Shown here: positions 19,752 through 27,820 of the stretch, in pieces
Layout: each line of letters starts with the position of its first letter
How positions within the stretch are numbered: position 1 is the first letter of the stretch
Assembly: GCA_944326035.1 (NCBI GenBank)
Contig: CALVCS010000003.1
Location: forward strand, 248,001 to 312,000
Direction of reading: 5' to 3'
DNA from: an uncultured Alistipes sp.
GTDB taxonomy: Bacteria > Bacteroidota > Bacteroidia > Bacteroidales > Rikenellaceae
DNA length: 64,000 bases
The notes under the pieces: model-generated
Told to the model about the DNA's origin: nothing
Database searches by the model: none
Seen by the model: only the letters and a program-made list of their open reading frames with translations
Made by a program: the position numbers and the translations under genes

Positions 19752-20168
19752 ATGTCTTTATCTGCACGGTTATACATCGGGGATAACACGTCCGCCAACT
19801 ATACCAAAACATATCTGGTGACGCAGTGCCGGGTCAAAGTGGCCCGCCACTATACCGCCTATCTGCCCGATGCCGATCCCCGATGCGAGGAGGTCGTCTT
19901 GTCGCTCATCGCCCCCGGGAAAGAGGATCTGACGCTGTACGAATGGTACATCGATCAAACGTCGCTGTCGGGGAAAATCGTCGTCGATCTGACCAACCAG
20001 TCGGCGAAATATGACAAAACGGAACGAACCTTCCGATTCGAGGATGCCCAATGTTTCTCGTTGGCGGAGATGTATGACATCAGTCAACCGTATCGGCATC
20101 AGTTGAGGTTGGGGATTATGATGAAAGAGTTGGAGATCGATGAGGTCTCGTTTCAAGTAGAGGTCTAA
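19752..20168 (+). CDS. tssD: T6SS Hcp/TssD family protein, copy 3
   Basis: A 138-residue divergent Hcp-family protein. The core strand order matches copies 1 and 2: an LTLYEWYID helix, GKIVVDL, then RTFRFEDAQCFSLAEMYD, aligned with TIKFTNGYCVNFEERWED of copy 1, and a final strand EIDEVSFQVEV. It lacks the EGQxSGIPRGG block. It could be a specialised tube subunit, a baseplate-proximal adaptor or an effector-carrying Hcp. It is 12 bases from the following gene. Confidence 0.78.
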   Translation: MSLSARLYIGDNTSANYTKTYLVTQCRVKVARHYTAYLPDADPRCEEVVLSLIAPGKEDLTLYEWYIDQTSLSGKIVVDLTNQSAKYDKTERTFRFEDAQCFSLAEMYDISQPYRHQLRLGIMMKELEIDEVSFQVEV

Positions 20169-20180
20169 ACGGAGAGGGGT

Positions 20181-20693
20181 ATGAGGAAGAGTATGTCGAA
20201 TTGCACGAAAGCATCCCTTTTTTTTCAGGATATTACCGACTCGACGACGCAGGTGCGCAAAGAGCATAGCTTTACGTTGCAACGTTTCAGTTACGAATGT
20301 GTCCGGAAGCGCAATAGCCATGGACTGCCGTATGGCCCGACGCTGGGATCGGTGCTGCGATTGACGCTGAAGTCGCTGCCGGATGGCTATCTGAAGGAGC
20401 TGTATCAACGGCTGTCGGATGCGACCGCAGCGAGCTATTCGATCGTCACCGATGCGATGTTCCGTCCCGATAACCAGGCGCTGAACGATTATGCCGGGGC
20501 GATGATCGTGACCGGTTGGGTCATCGATGTCGATGAGGCGTATCATTCGGGCGAGGCAGACGCCTGGGACACCTCCCCGCAACGCGTCGAAACCACGCAT
20601 GAGCTGATGACCACGACGGTCGATCTGTTGCTCCAGTCGATCACCTATGTCGGAAATAATAACTACCAGAAAACATTGCCCATCAATTATTAA
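20181..20693 (+). CDS. T6SS-associated protein, probable divergent Hcp-like
   Basis: A 170-residue protein with no signal peptide. The order of predicted strands and helix (SVLRLTLKSLPDGYLKELYQRL, then SYSIVTDAMF, then AMIVTGWVIDVDEAY and a final long strand) resembles the Hcp layout, with an unusual Arg/Lys-rich N-terminus. Similarity is weak and the assignment is by pattern and position between Hcp copy 3 and vgrG. An ATG 12 bases inside is an alternative start; the chosen ATG 20181 follows a GGAGAGGGG purine run. It could instead be an effector chaperone or an adaptor between tube and spike. Confidence 0.5.
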   Translation: MRKSMSNCTKASLFFQDITDSTTQVRKEHSFTLQRFSYECVRKRNSHGLPYGPTLGSVLRLTLKSLPDGYLKELYQRLSDATAASYSIVTDAMFRPDNQALNDYAGAMIVTGWVIDVDEAYHSGEADAWDTSPQRVETTHELMTTTVDLLLQSITYVGNNNYQKTLPINY

Positions 20694-20707
20694 CGGATCG
20701 ATCGTGT

Positions 20708-23700
20708 ATGGAGAACAATACCTATAAGCTGACGATCAGCGCACTCAATACGGAGAACGGAACCAGCTCGATCGAGCTGACCTATAACGGTCAGCCGGGA
20801 ACCACCCCGTCGGTCGAGATCAAAAAAGGAACGCAGTCCTTCGTGAATTGCAAGATCAGTGCGTTCAGCTATGCGAAAGAGATCTATCGGCCGGGGAAAA
20901 TCCGTTTTACCCTGTTGTTGACCTGGAGCGGGGGGACTCCGACGGTCGATACCGTTTATAAGGTTTTCCAGTCCAGTGTGGTGCAGTTGCAGACGACGGT
21001 GGATGGTACTTCGTTTGTGATTGCCGAGCAGTATTTCGTGTTTCAGGTGCAGCTGGAGCAGCGATCGGGGGCCAGCACCAGTATGTATGCCCACATCGAG
21101 GCGTATAGCCCGGAACAGTACCTGACGCTGGATTCCTATTGCAAAGCGTATACGGGGCGGAAGTTTATCGCCGATATCGTAACCAATTCGTCGCTGTGGC
21201 CCGATGCGATTCCGTTGTTTTCGGACCAGACGAAATTCTCGAAACTGTGTCTTGCGAGTCCGCAGTTTCTGACCTATGAGGTGACCCGGAAAAATCCGCA
21301 GACCCAGCAGGACGAGAAGAAAACGTACGAATATATCCAACCCTATCTGGTTCAGTACAACGAAAGTTTTTATGACTTTTTGGTTCGGGTAGCCAATCGA
21401 TGCGGCGAGTTTCTGTACTATGAAAACGGAAAGCTGCATATCGGTTGGGAGAAACCCTCCTCGACGGTTTACCTGACCCACTTCACCTCGATCCAATACA
21501 TGCAGAGCCTGACGACGGCCTGGACAAGTGGTTCGCTGACGGAGGTTCACAACGACTATACGACCAACACGAATCGTTTTACGGTCCAGAACGCGAAGAT
21601 GCGTCGGGATTCGGAGGTGGCTTTTGATGAAAATCTGACGCCGATTCCTCCTAAAGATCAATATACAAGCTGGCAAGATTATGCGGCCTGGCCGGAAGCC
21701 TTCTGGATCGATGCGCTGACGACGGCCTTGAACGAGACGTCGCTGACCGACATCATTGCCAAATTGGTCTGGCAGACTTCGACCACCCGATATGATAGCG
21801 AAAATTCGGCTAAAAGTGCCAATGATGACTATAAGGAGACCCATTTTACCGGGGCGTATTTGCAGGAGAGGGTCTACAAATCTTCTCAAGGCAACAGCTC
21901 ATCATCGTCTCCCCAGGAGGAGAACGGCGATGCCATCGATGATAAGGATGGCATCTATCTGTACAGTTCGACGCCGCGAAATGCTGATCAGGTTCCGTTC
22001 GGGCTGGCGTTTTATGCCGATATTCAGCGCGGGATCGCTCAGGCCGAACGCTCCAGAATCCGGGTGGTGTTGGAAAATCGGTTTTATGCAATTTCGTTAG
22101 GGAGTTTGATCACCTTTGATGCCGCCGCCAGCCAGTGTTACATCGTGGTCAAGATGGACCATACGGTGACCAGCCAGACCCAGCAGACCGCCCAGACGTC
22201 GACCGCTTTCTCCGGGACCTCTGCCTCTATGGCCCCTCCGACGGGGCTCGTTGCCGACGAGACGCCCAGCGAAATGCTCGTGATCGAGGCGATTCCCTAT
22301 GATGCCAAGGCAGCCAAAGTTTATCCGCCCTCGGCGCAGGTCGGAATGATTCGCGTGGCCAAGGCTCAGCGGGCGATCGTGACCCACAATGACGACCCCC
22401 TGAAAATGGGACGGGTCCGGGTGCGGTATCCCTGGCAGCAAGAGTCGGACGATTCGACCCCGTGGATTCGGATGGTGCAACCGATGGCCTCCAAAGAGAG
22501 CGGCTTCCGCTTCCTGCCCGAAGAAGGCGACGAGGCGATCATCAATTACGAAAACGGAAATATCGAACGACCCTATGTCGAAGGGATGCTCTTCTCCGCA
22601 GAACGATCCCCGTCGTATGGCCATAAAGGAAGCAGTAGCCGTATTTTTTCTTCGCGAAACGGCCACTCGATCATCTTCTCCGATCCGAAGGGGGACTCCT
22701 TCTTCAAAAGTTTCTTCCCGGTTCTGGGGACCCTCTCTACCTTTATTCCGCAGTTGAAGGTTCCGATGGGTTCCAGTGACTTTAAAAAAGCGTCCGGGGG
22801 GATTCAGCTGACGGATGAATATGGGTTCTATTCGATCTCGATGTCTTCGGACAAGCGCGCCATCTCGATCGATTCGCCGCTGGGAAAGGTGAGCCTCAAT
22901 GCCTTTACGGGGATTACGATCAGTGCGCCGAACGGAGATATCAAAATTGCCGGTAAAAATATCGATATCGTGGCCGGCAATAACCTGACGCTCCGCTCGG
23001 GGAAAAATAAAGGCGGAGTCCTCCCGACGAGCCTGCAGCGGACTGTGGGCGATGTAGCCGGGTTTGTGGTCGGGAAGTTCGCGCTGGTTGATCTGTCGGT
23101 TATCCGGACAGTGTTCGAAACCTTCGTGCGTCCGATCGCCGGAACCTTGCGCCTCTCCTCCAAGCGCTATCTCTGCCTCGAGGCCGGGAAGGGCTCCGCG
23201 CAGATCATGGGACGCCGCACGGTTCAGAAATTTACCGACTGGAAAAGCAATCCGATCGGAAAATCGGCTTTCGAGTCCTATACCATTGACCGCAATCCGG
23301 CCAATAAGGTGTTTACGTCGAACATCCCCCATGAACTGGAAACGTTGTTGGATGGGATCCGACAGCTGTTCAAGGAGCATCGGATCAAGAGCGCGGAGAT
23401 GCTCGATCGTTTCGAACGGTATCAGCAGGTACAACAGCTCCTGGAGGCGATCGATCTGGCCTCTTTTGTCAAGGATACCCATATCGAGACCCCCCAGAAG
23501 ATCTTCCAGGATGCGAAGAGTCACCATGGACCCAAAGTCTTGGAGATGCAGTCGCAGATTGTGGGGAAAGATCCCGCCCTGATCCGTCGGGTGCGTACAA
23601 GGGTCGGTCGACTCAACCGGTTGGCTGTCTCGATTTATGAAAACTGGTATGATGAGGAGGCACGATTCGATCGTCAATTCGAGGCCCAACCGGTGGCACA

Positions 23701-24229
23701 CGATTCGATGGTGCGCCAGCAGATTCATGCGCTGATGGAACCCGTGTTGCCTTCCACGTGGGTGTCGAAACAGGACGGGGCCGAGGCGGTCCGGGGTATT
23801 CAAATCCAGGAAGAGAAGTTCCGTCAGGTGATGTTTTTGGGGCTGAAATGGTTGGTCAGCAATCAGAAAACGGAAGAGGGGCAGAACTATACGGATAGCA
23901 TTACGATGCAAGGGGTCGGTTCTCCGAAGGATTATGATCGGCAGCACTGGATCGCGTTTGTCGATCAGATCTCGGCCACAAGTGTCGTCGCCGACATCCT
24001 GAAAACGCTCGCTAAAGGCCTGGTCAAGGCCGATTCCTTCGATGGGATGCTGGACCAATACGTTTGGGATCGAACGGACTACGGCAAGATTCTCTTGTCC
24101 GACGAGAAAGGGAAAACGCTCCATATCGATCAGGGAACCCTGCAGACCTATATGGAATCCCGGAACCAGGTCGATGATGTCGATCATACGATAGATGAGA
24201 TCAAACGTATCCTCCATCGACTGGATTAA
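20708..24229 (+). CDS. tssI: T6SS spike protein VgrG/TssI with a long C-terminal extension
   Basis: VgrG trimers form the puncturing spike. The 1173-residue protein has a gp27-like base (about 1-540), an OB-fold gp5-like domain beginning VTHNDDPLKMGRVRVRYPW (residue 558 onward) with WIRMVQPMASKESGFRFLPE, and a gp5 needle-type stretch (SAPNGDIKIAGKNIDIVAGNN, about 740-760). Bacteroidota VgrGs usually stop near 600-700 residues; here about 400 more follow, mostly helical, with several Arg/Glu/Gln-rich segments and a late KILLSDEKGKTLHID strand motif. No enzymatic motif is visible in the extension. It may be an effector, an effector-binding platform or part of an enlarged spike. The gene starts 14 bases after the preceding stop. 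Confidence 0.92.
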   Translation: MENNTYKLTISALNTENGTSSIELTYNGQPGTTPSVEIKKGTQSFVNCKISAFSYAKEIYRPGKIRFTLLLTWSGGTPTVDTVYKVFQSSVVQLQTTVDGTSFVIAEQYFVFQVQLEQRSGASTSMYAHIEAYSPEQYLTLDSYCKAYTGRKFIADIVTNSSLWPDAIPLFSDQTKFSKLCLASPQFLTYEVTRKNPQTQQDEKKTYEYIQPYLVQYNESFYDFLVRVANRCGEFLYYENGKLHIGWEKPSSTVYLTHFTSIQYMQSLTTAWTSGSLTEVHNDYTTNTNRFTVQNAKMRRDSEVAFDENLTPIPPKDQYTSWQDYAAWPEAFWIDALTTALNETSLTDIIAKLVWQTSTTRYDSENSAKSANDDYKETHFTGAYLQERVYKSSQGNSSSSSPQEENGDAIDDKDGIYLYSSTPRNADQVPFGLAFYADIQRGIAQAERSRIRVVLENRFYAISLGSLITFDAAASQCYIVVKMDHTVTSQTQQTAQTSTAFSGTSASMAPPTGLVADETPSEMLVIEAIPYDAKAAKVYPPSAQVGMIRVAKAQRAIVTHNDDPLKMGRVRVRYPWQQESDDSTPWIRMVQPMASKESGFRFLPEEGDEAIINYENGNIERPYVEGMLFSAERSPSYGHKGSSSRIFSSRNGHSIIFSDPKGDSFFKSFFPVLGTLSTFIPQLKVPMGSSDFKKASGGIQLTDEYGFYSISMSSDKRAISIDSPLGKVSLNAFTGITISAPNGDIKIAGKNIDIVAGNNLTLRSGKNKGGVLPTSLQRTVGDVAGFVVGKFALVDLSVIRTVFETFVRPIAGTLRLSSKRYLCLEAGKGSAQIMGRRTVQKFTDWKSNPIGKSAFESYTIDRNPANKVFTSNIPHELETLLDGIRQLFKEHRIKSAEMLDRFERYQQVQQLLEAIDLASFVKDTHIETPQKIFQDAKSHHGPKVLEMQSQIVGKDPALIRRVRTRVGRLNRLAVSIYENWYDEEARFDRQFEAQPVAHDSMVRQQIHALMEPVLPSTWVSKQDGAEAVRGIQIQEEKFRQVMFLGLKWLVSNQKTEEGQNYTDSITMQGVGSPKDYDRQHWIAFVDQISATSVVADILKTLAKGLVKADSFDGMLDQYVWDRTDYGKILLSDEKGKTLHIDQGTLQTYMESRNQVDDVDHTIDEIKRILHRLD

Positions 24230-24260
24230 TGAACGAACCTGACAAACGAAAACGATCGTC

Positions 24261-26054
24261 ATGAAAGCTTTAGCCGCCCAATTCGCCAACTGGCAGGATG
24301 CTTTGGAAAACTTCCAGAAGAATGTGGAAAAGGACCTCGAAGAGATCCGCCGTTGTAAGAGCGAGGTGCAACGAATGAAGATCGACTTGATCGATCAGTT
24401 GGAAAAAGGACGTTATATCCGGGACGAACAGCGGGTGATCATCTCGGCGCCGGAGATCATCATCGGGAATGTCGATAAGAGTGGCGTGTTGTGCGGCAAT
24501 TACTCCCAGGTGATCATTCGCGGCAATGAGATCGACCTGGAAGGGGTTGGTCGGGAGGAGACCGGAGAGGGCCGGATCGTCAGTCGGGCCTCCAGCATTC
24601 AGCAGTGGGCGGTCGATCCCGGGATCGATGGGCAGGAACAGGTGGTGAAAAATCGCTCCGAGATCATCTCTCAGGCGAAGAGTGTGGTGATTCGGAGCGA
24701 AAAAACGACCGATTTCTTTGCGGACTCGAGCTTTTCGGTGCCGGACGGGGGCATTCTGCTCTCTTCCGATGGGCAGATCGATCTGGAAGCCACGTTGCCC
24801 TGCGAAACGCTCGATGCAGCGTTGGCACAGACCGAAAAGGATCTTAAAGCGCAACTCAGCGATCTGAAAAAGGAGGTCTCTCAGGCCAAGTCGGATGCCT
24901 CGTCGCTAATGGCTCAGATGAATCAGCTGGTTGGGAAGGATACGATGAATCTCGATCCGGTGGCGACCCGGACGAACTATATGGATATCGAGGAGCTGCA
25001 CGAATCGTTCCAGCAGATTTCCGAGGCGTTGTACCGGACGATGACCGATTATTTCGGTTCTCTTTCGCGGTTGGCAGAGTGCAATCGGCAGCTCTCCAGC
25101 GTGCAGGCCCAGAAGAAAGAGGTCGATAAACGCAAATCGAAATACAAAGACGAATCGACCGAGACCTCCATTTCGCTGCGTTCGGAAAACCTGAGTTTGA
25201 CGTCGGTCGACGGGGACGCCAATTTGCGGACCAATCCGGGAGCCGGTATCTCCCTTTCCGGGAAACAGGTCAGCCTCTCGTCCTATGGGAATGACAATGC
25301 CCTCATTAAGGATAGCGAGGTTTTCATCGCTTCGCAGCAGGTGCAGATCAATACGGCCAATCCCAAGGTGTCGGACAAGAGCAGCGAGTTTCCGGCCGAG
25401 GGGAGTGTTCGCGTGGTGTCGAAAGACATTCAGTTCGAGACGGTCGATTACGAGTTGAAAGATAAAAAGATCGAGGAGAAGAGCCTGACCAAGGCGGGTT
25501 CGTTTACGGTACGGGCCGAACAGATCGCCTTCAGTGCGACGGATACGGAGGGTAAGGCGACGGGGTCGTTGTCAGCCAATGCGAAACAGGTGGAAGTCAA
25601 GGCGATGGATGTCGACAAGGAGAAACGGAACGATAAGTCGTTGGCGACGGGCAGTTCGCTGTTGTTGGTGGCCGAGAAGGTCTATGCCGGATCGAAAGAC
25701 AAGAAGACCAAGAGCAAATTGTTGCAGTTGGCTTCGGATCAGGTGGGGGTTTTCGGCGATACCACCGTGGAAGCGCAGCAGGATGGCAAGGCGATTATGC
25801 AGCTGGAAGGAGGGAATGCCTCGATGTCGGGCAGCAAACTCACGCTCTATGGCGAGATGACCTCGGAGGGCAAGACGACCTTCAAGTCGGATGTCACCGC
25901 CGCAACGGTCAATATGAAGAATCTCAAGGTCGAAACGTCGGTGAAGACCCCTTATACGACCGAAGGTTTTGCGGCTCCGGGAGCTCCCTCGACGGCGAAG
26001 TTGAGTGCCAAATTGAAAGAAGAAGAGTTGAAATCCGAGAATCAATCAAAATAG
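24261..26054 (+). CDS. Unknown T6SS beta-repeat/coiled-coil protein between vgrG and PAAR
   Basis: A 597-residue protein I do not recognise. Residues 1-55 are helical and charged; 58-190 are beta-rich (QRVIISAPEIIIGNV, QVIIRGNEIDLEG); 195-300 contain coiled-coil segments (DLKAQLSDLKKEVSQAK; AQKKEVDKRKSKYKDE); 305-590 are short repeated strands (SISLRSENLSLTSVDG, AGISLSGKQVSLSS, GSFTVRAEQIAFSA) like the triple-stranded needle part of gp5/VgrG proteins. There is no signal peptide. Position between vgrG and a PAAR-like gene, with 8 bases to the latter, suggests a spike extension or a cargo/adaptor assembled on the spike. Low-complexity hydrophilic sequence limits confidence. Confidence 0.6.
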   Translation: MKALAAQFANWQDALENFQKNVEKDLEEIRRCKSEVQRMKIDLIDQLEKGRYIRDEQRVIISAPEIIIGNVDKSGVLCGNYSQVIIRGNEIDLEGVGREETGEGRIVSRASSIQQWAVDPGIDGQEQVVKNRSEIISQAKSVVIRSEKTTDFFADSSFSVPDGGILLSSDGQIDLEATLPCETLDAALAQTEKDLKAQLSDLKKEVSQAKSDASSLMAQMNQLVGKDTMNLDPVATRTNYMDIEELHESFQQISEALYRTMTDYFGSLSRLAECNRQLSSVQAQKKEVDKRKSKYKDESTETSISLRSENLSLTSVDGDANLRTNPGAGISLSGKQVSLSSYGNDNALIKDSEVFIASQQVQINTANPKVSDKSSEFPAEGSVRVVSKDIQFETVDYELKDKKIEEKSLTKAGSFTVRAEQIAFSATDTEGKATGSLSANAKQVEVKAMDVDKEKRNDKSLATGSSLLLVAEKVYAGSKDKKTKSKLLQLASDQVGVFGDTTVEAQQDGKAIMQLEGGNASMSGSKLTLYGEMTSEGKTTFKSDVTAATVNMKNLKVETSVKTPYTTEGFAAPGAPSTAKLSAKLKEEELKSENQSK

Positions 26055-26061
26055 GTGGACG

Positions 26062-26451
26062 ATGGCGAAATATGTGTGTATGGGGGCGGTGTTGAAGTGT
26101 TCGTTTGGACAGATTCCCTCGACGTTGATGGTGACCAACCCGATGCGGCCGATGATTCAGAACAAACCGAAAGCTACGGTGATGGATTTTGCGCCGATGG
26201 TCAATGTCATGCCTTTCGGGATGTGCACGACGTTAAGCAATCCGATGGTGGCTTCTGCGACGGCGGCGGCCATGGGGGTTTTGACGCCGATGCCTTGTAT
26301 TCCGGTTCCGGTGGGTCCGTGGATGCCGGGTGGCAAACAGTTGATTACCAATATGCCGGCCCTGCTCGATAATTGTAAGTTGACGTGTGCGTATGGCGGC
26401 AGCATCTCGATCAATATGCCGGGACATACCGCTCCTTCCGAGGGTAAATAG
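26062..26451 (+). CDS. PAAR-like (DUF4280) T6SS spike tip protein
   Basis: A 129-residue protein with the DUF4280 PAAR-like pattern: the start MAKYVCMGAVLKCSFG, the repeated Pro/Met turns PSTLMVTNP and GVLTPMPCIPVP, and the end LTCAYGGSISINMPG. Cysteines at both ends (C6, C13 and the late pair near NCKLTC) fit a metal-stabilised cone. PAAR-like proteins cap the VgrG spike and recruit effectors. This one has no effector extension, so any cargo is probably non-covalent. It is the last gene of the left arm. Confidence 0.88.
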   Translation: MAKYVCMGAVLKCSFGQIPSTLMVTNPMRPMIQNKPKATVMDFAPMVNVMPFGMCTTLSNPMVASATAAAMGVLTPMPCIPVPVGPWMPGGKQLITNMPALLDNCKLTCAYGGSISINMPGHTAPSEGK

Positions 26452-27055
26452 CCTGCTCCGGTTCGGCTCGATGTGAGACGCCGGAAACGTACGGCGATCC
26501 AGCGGAAAAGAGATTTTGAAAAGGGTAGAATACACCTGTCGGTTCAGGCTGTTTTTTGAAACGTTCCGGTGAGGATGGACGCGTCTTCAGTTTGACAGAC
26601 TTTCGCCCGTTGGGACAGCGAGCGTGCGATAGAATCCCTGCCCGAAGTACTTTCCGGAGGGCCGGATTTTCGGAGGGCCTCGGAAGATTGCAGGAGGTTA
26701 GGCTTTCGAAAGGTCTTGGAAGGGGTCTGGAGTCTGAGTCTTCGGAAGGTCCCTGAAGGTTGCAGAAGGTTGGGCTTTCGAAAGTGCCTGGAAGGATCCG
26801 GGGGGATGAGCCTTCGGGAGGGAAGGGACCGGGCGTTTTCGGAGGCAGAGAGGTACAGGGAAAGGCGGGGTGCGCTTCCGTTTGTTTCGGAGCTCTAAAC
26901 GATTCCGCAAAAGGGTTGTAGATGACGGGGCAAAGTCCGTAAGATAAGGAGACGAGACGGTCAGACACACTCCCCCTCTGATGTTGCCGGCTATGTTACC
27001 GGGCCTGTACGAAAAGCTCGCCCGGTAGAGGTGGCCGTCCATCGAGGGCTCGATT
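26452..27055. other. Gene-free stretch with a degenerate tandem duplication
   Basis: Six hundred bases separate the PAAR-like gene from the minus-strand RRF-like gene. From about 26640 to 26830 the sequence is purine-rich and contains two imperfect copies of a unit of about 72 bp; the best-matching parts begin GCAGGAGGTTAGG at 26690 and GCAGAAGGTTGGG at 26762. Open frames cross it on both strands, giving repeated Pro/Ser/Phe or Gly/Arg peptides, but none starts convincingly or has a family motif. No clear terminator follows the PAAR-like gene. Confidence 0.55.
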
Positions 27056-27793
27056 TTATCCGTTCGCTTCGGAGGCCAGATCTCCCAGATGAAACTGTTT
27101 ACCGGCAGCTTGACTGTGGGCAGCGTGTTTTTCCTGTTCTGCACTCTCTTGGGCGGCTTGCTCCTGCTGGTATTGCTGATAGGCCTCCTCAATCTGTTTC
27201 TCTTTCTCTTCCCGGTAGGACTTGCATAGATCGAGGTGTTGATCGTGCAGCTTTTTCAGCTCGTCTTTGGCTTCGTCGATCTCTTCTTCTTTGGCATTCG
27301 CCAGCTGCTGGGTAATCTTGGCGGTATAGGCCCCTTGGGTCGCCTCGATTTTGGAGAGGGTCTCGTCATAAACGGTTTTTACATACTCCATCCCCGCATC
27401 GTGACGATCTTTATTGACGGCCGGCATGGTGCAAAGAATATATTTGTCTTCTCCTTCTTCGGATGAGGCCTCTCCGGAATCCGTTCCCTGCTCTTCTTGC
27501 ATCGATTTCTGTTCGATCTTATAATCCGGATGAACGGCCCCGATCCCTTTGCAGATCGGAAATAAATAGGCCTGATCTTTCGGAATCAGTGCAAACTGAT
27601 TTTCCTCCGGAAGAGCGACATCGGCTACCTCTTCCAGGTTGAGGTCGGTCTCGTTGAGGTGTACCGTGACGGCCAGTAACGCGGCTGGCTCGGCTTTGAC
27701 GCTGAAATGAATGAGCTGATAGTTCAGGTATGCGGCATAAGCACTCATCTTTTGCTGGGCCTCTTTCAGTAGGTTAAATACGACTTTTCTCAT
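27056..27793 (-). CDS. Ribosome recycling factor-like protein in the T6SS locus
   Basis: A 245-residue protein that reads as a divergent paralogue of ribosome recycling factor (RRF). Residues 11-41 align without gaps to the RRF first helix and turn (shared A, M at 16, Q at 26, LL at 39-40). Residues 41-95 follow RRF domain II (LNLEEVADVALPEENQFALIP against LxQLASVTVEDSRTLKI). MPAVNKDRHD at 123-132 matches the RRF motif PPLTEERR, followed by the two long helices. The conserved RRF arginine cluster (RNVRR) is replaced by KIEAT (148-152), and acidic inserts and a tail (206-245) are added. True recycling activity is therefore doubtful. It is co-oriented with and 27 bases after the PEGA gene. It may be a T6SS chaperone, effector or translation-targeting factor. 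Confidence 0.65.
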   Translation of the reverse strand: MRKVVFNLLKEAQQKMSAYAAYLNYQLIHFSVKAEPAALLAVTVHLNETDLNLEEVADVALPEENQFALIPKDQAYLFPICKGIGAVHPDYKIEQKSMQEEQGTDSGEASSEEGEDKYILCTMPAVNKDRHDAGMEYVKTVYDETLSKIEATQGAYTAKITQQLANAKEEEIDEAKDELKKLHDQHLDLCKSYREEKEKQIEEAYQQYQQEQAAQESAEQEKHAAHSQAAGKQFHLGDLASEANG

Positions 27794-27820
27794 ACCTCGT
27801 TATTTTGCATTAGTGGAATG

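Noticed and set aside
26411..26968. Minus-strand frame of 185 codons with repeated Pro/Phe/Ser segments
   Set aside because: The repeat is explained by the DNA tandem duplication, it overlaps the end of the PAAR-like gene, and the opposite strand is also open. Not called as a gene.
27056..27793. Calling the RRF-like gene as the housekeeping frr
   Set aside because: It is too long, lacks the conserved arginine cluster, carries acidic inserts and is in a T6SS unit; frr normally lies near pyrH, tsf or rpsB.
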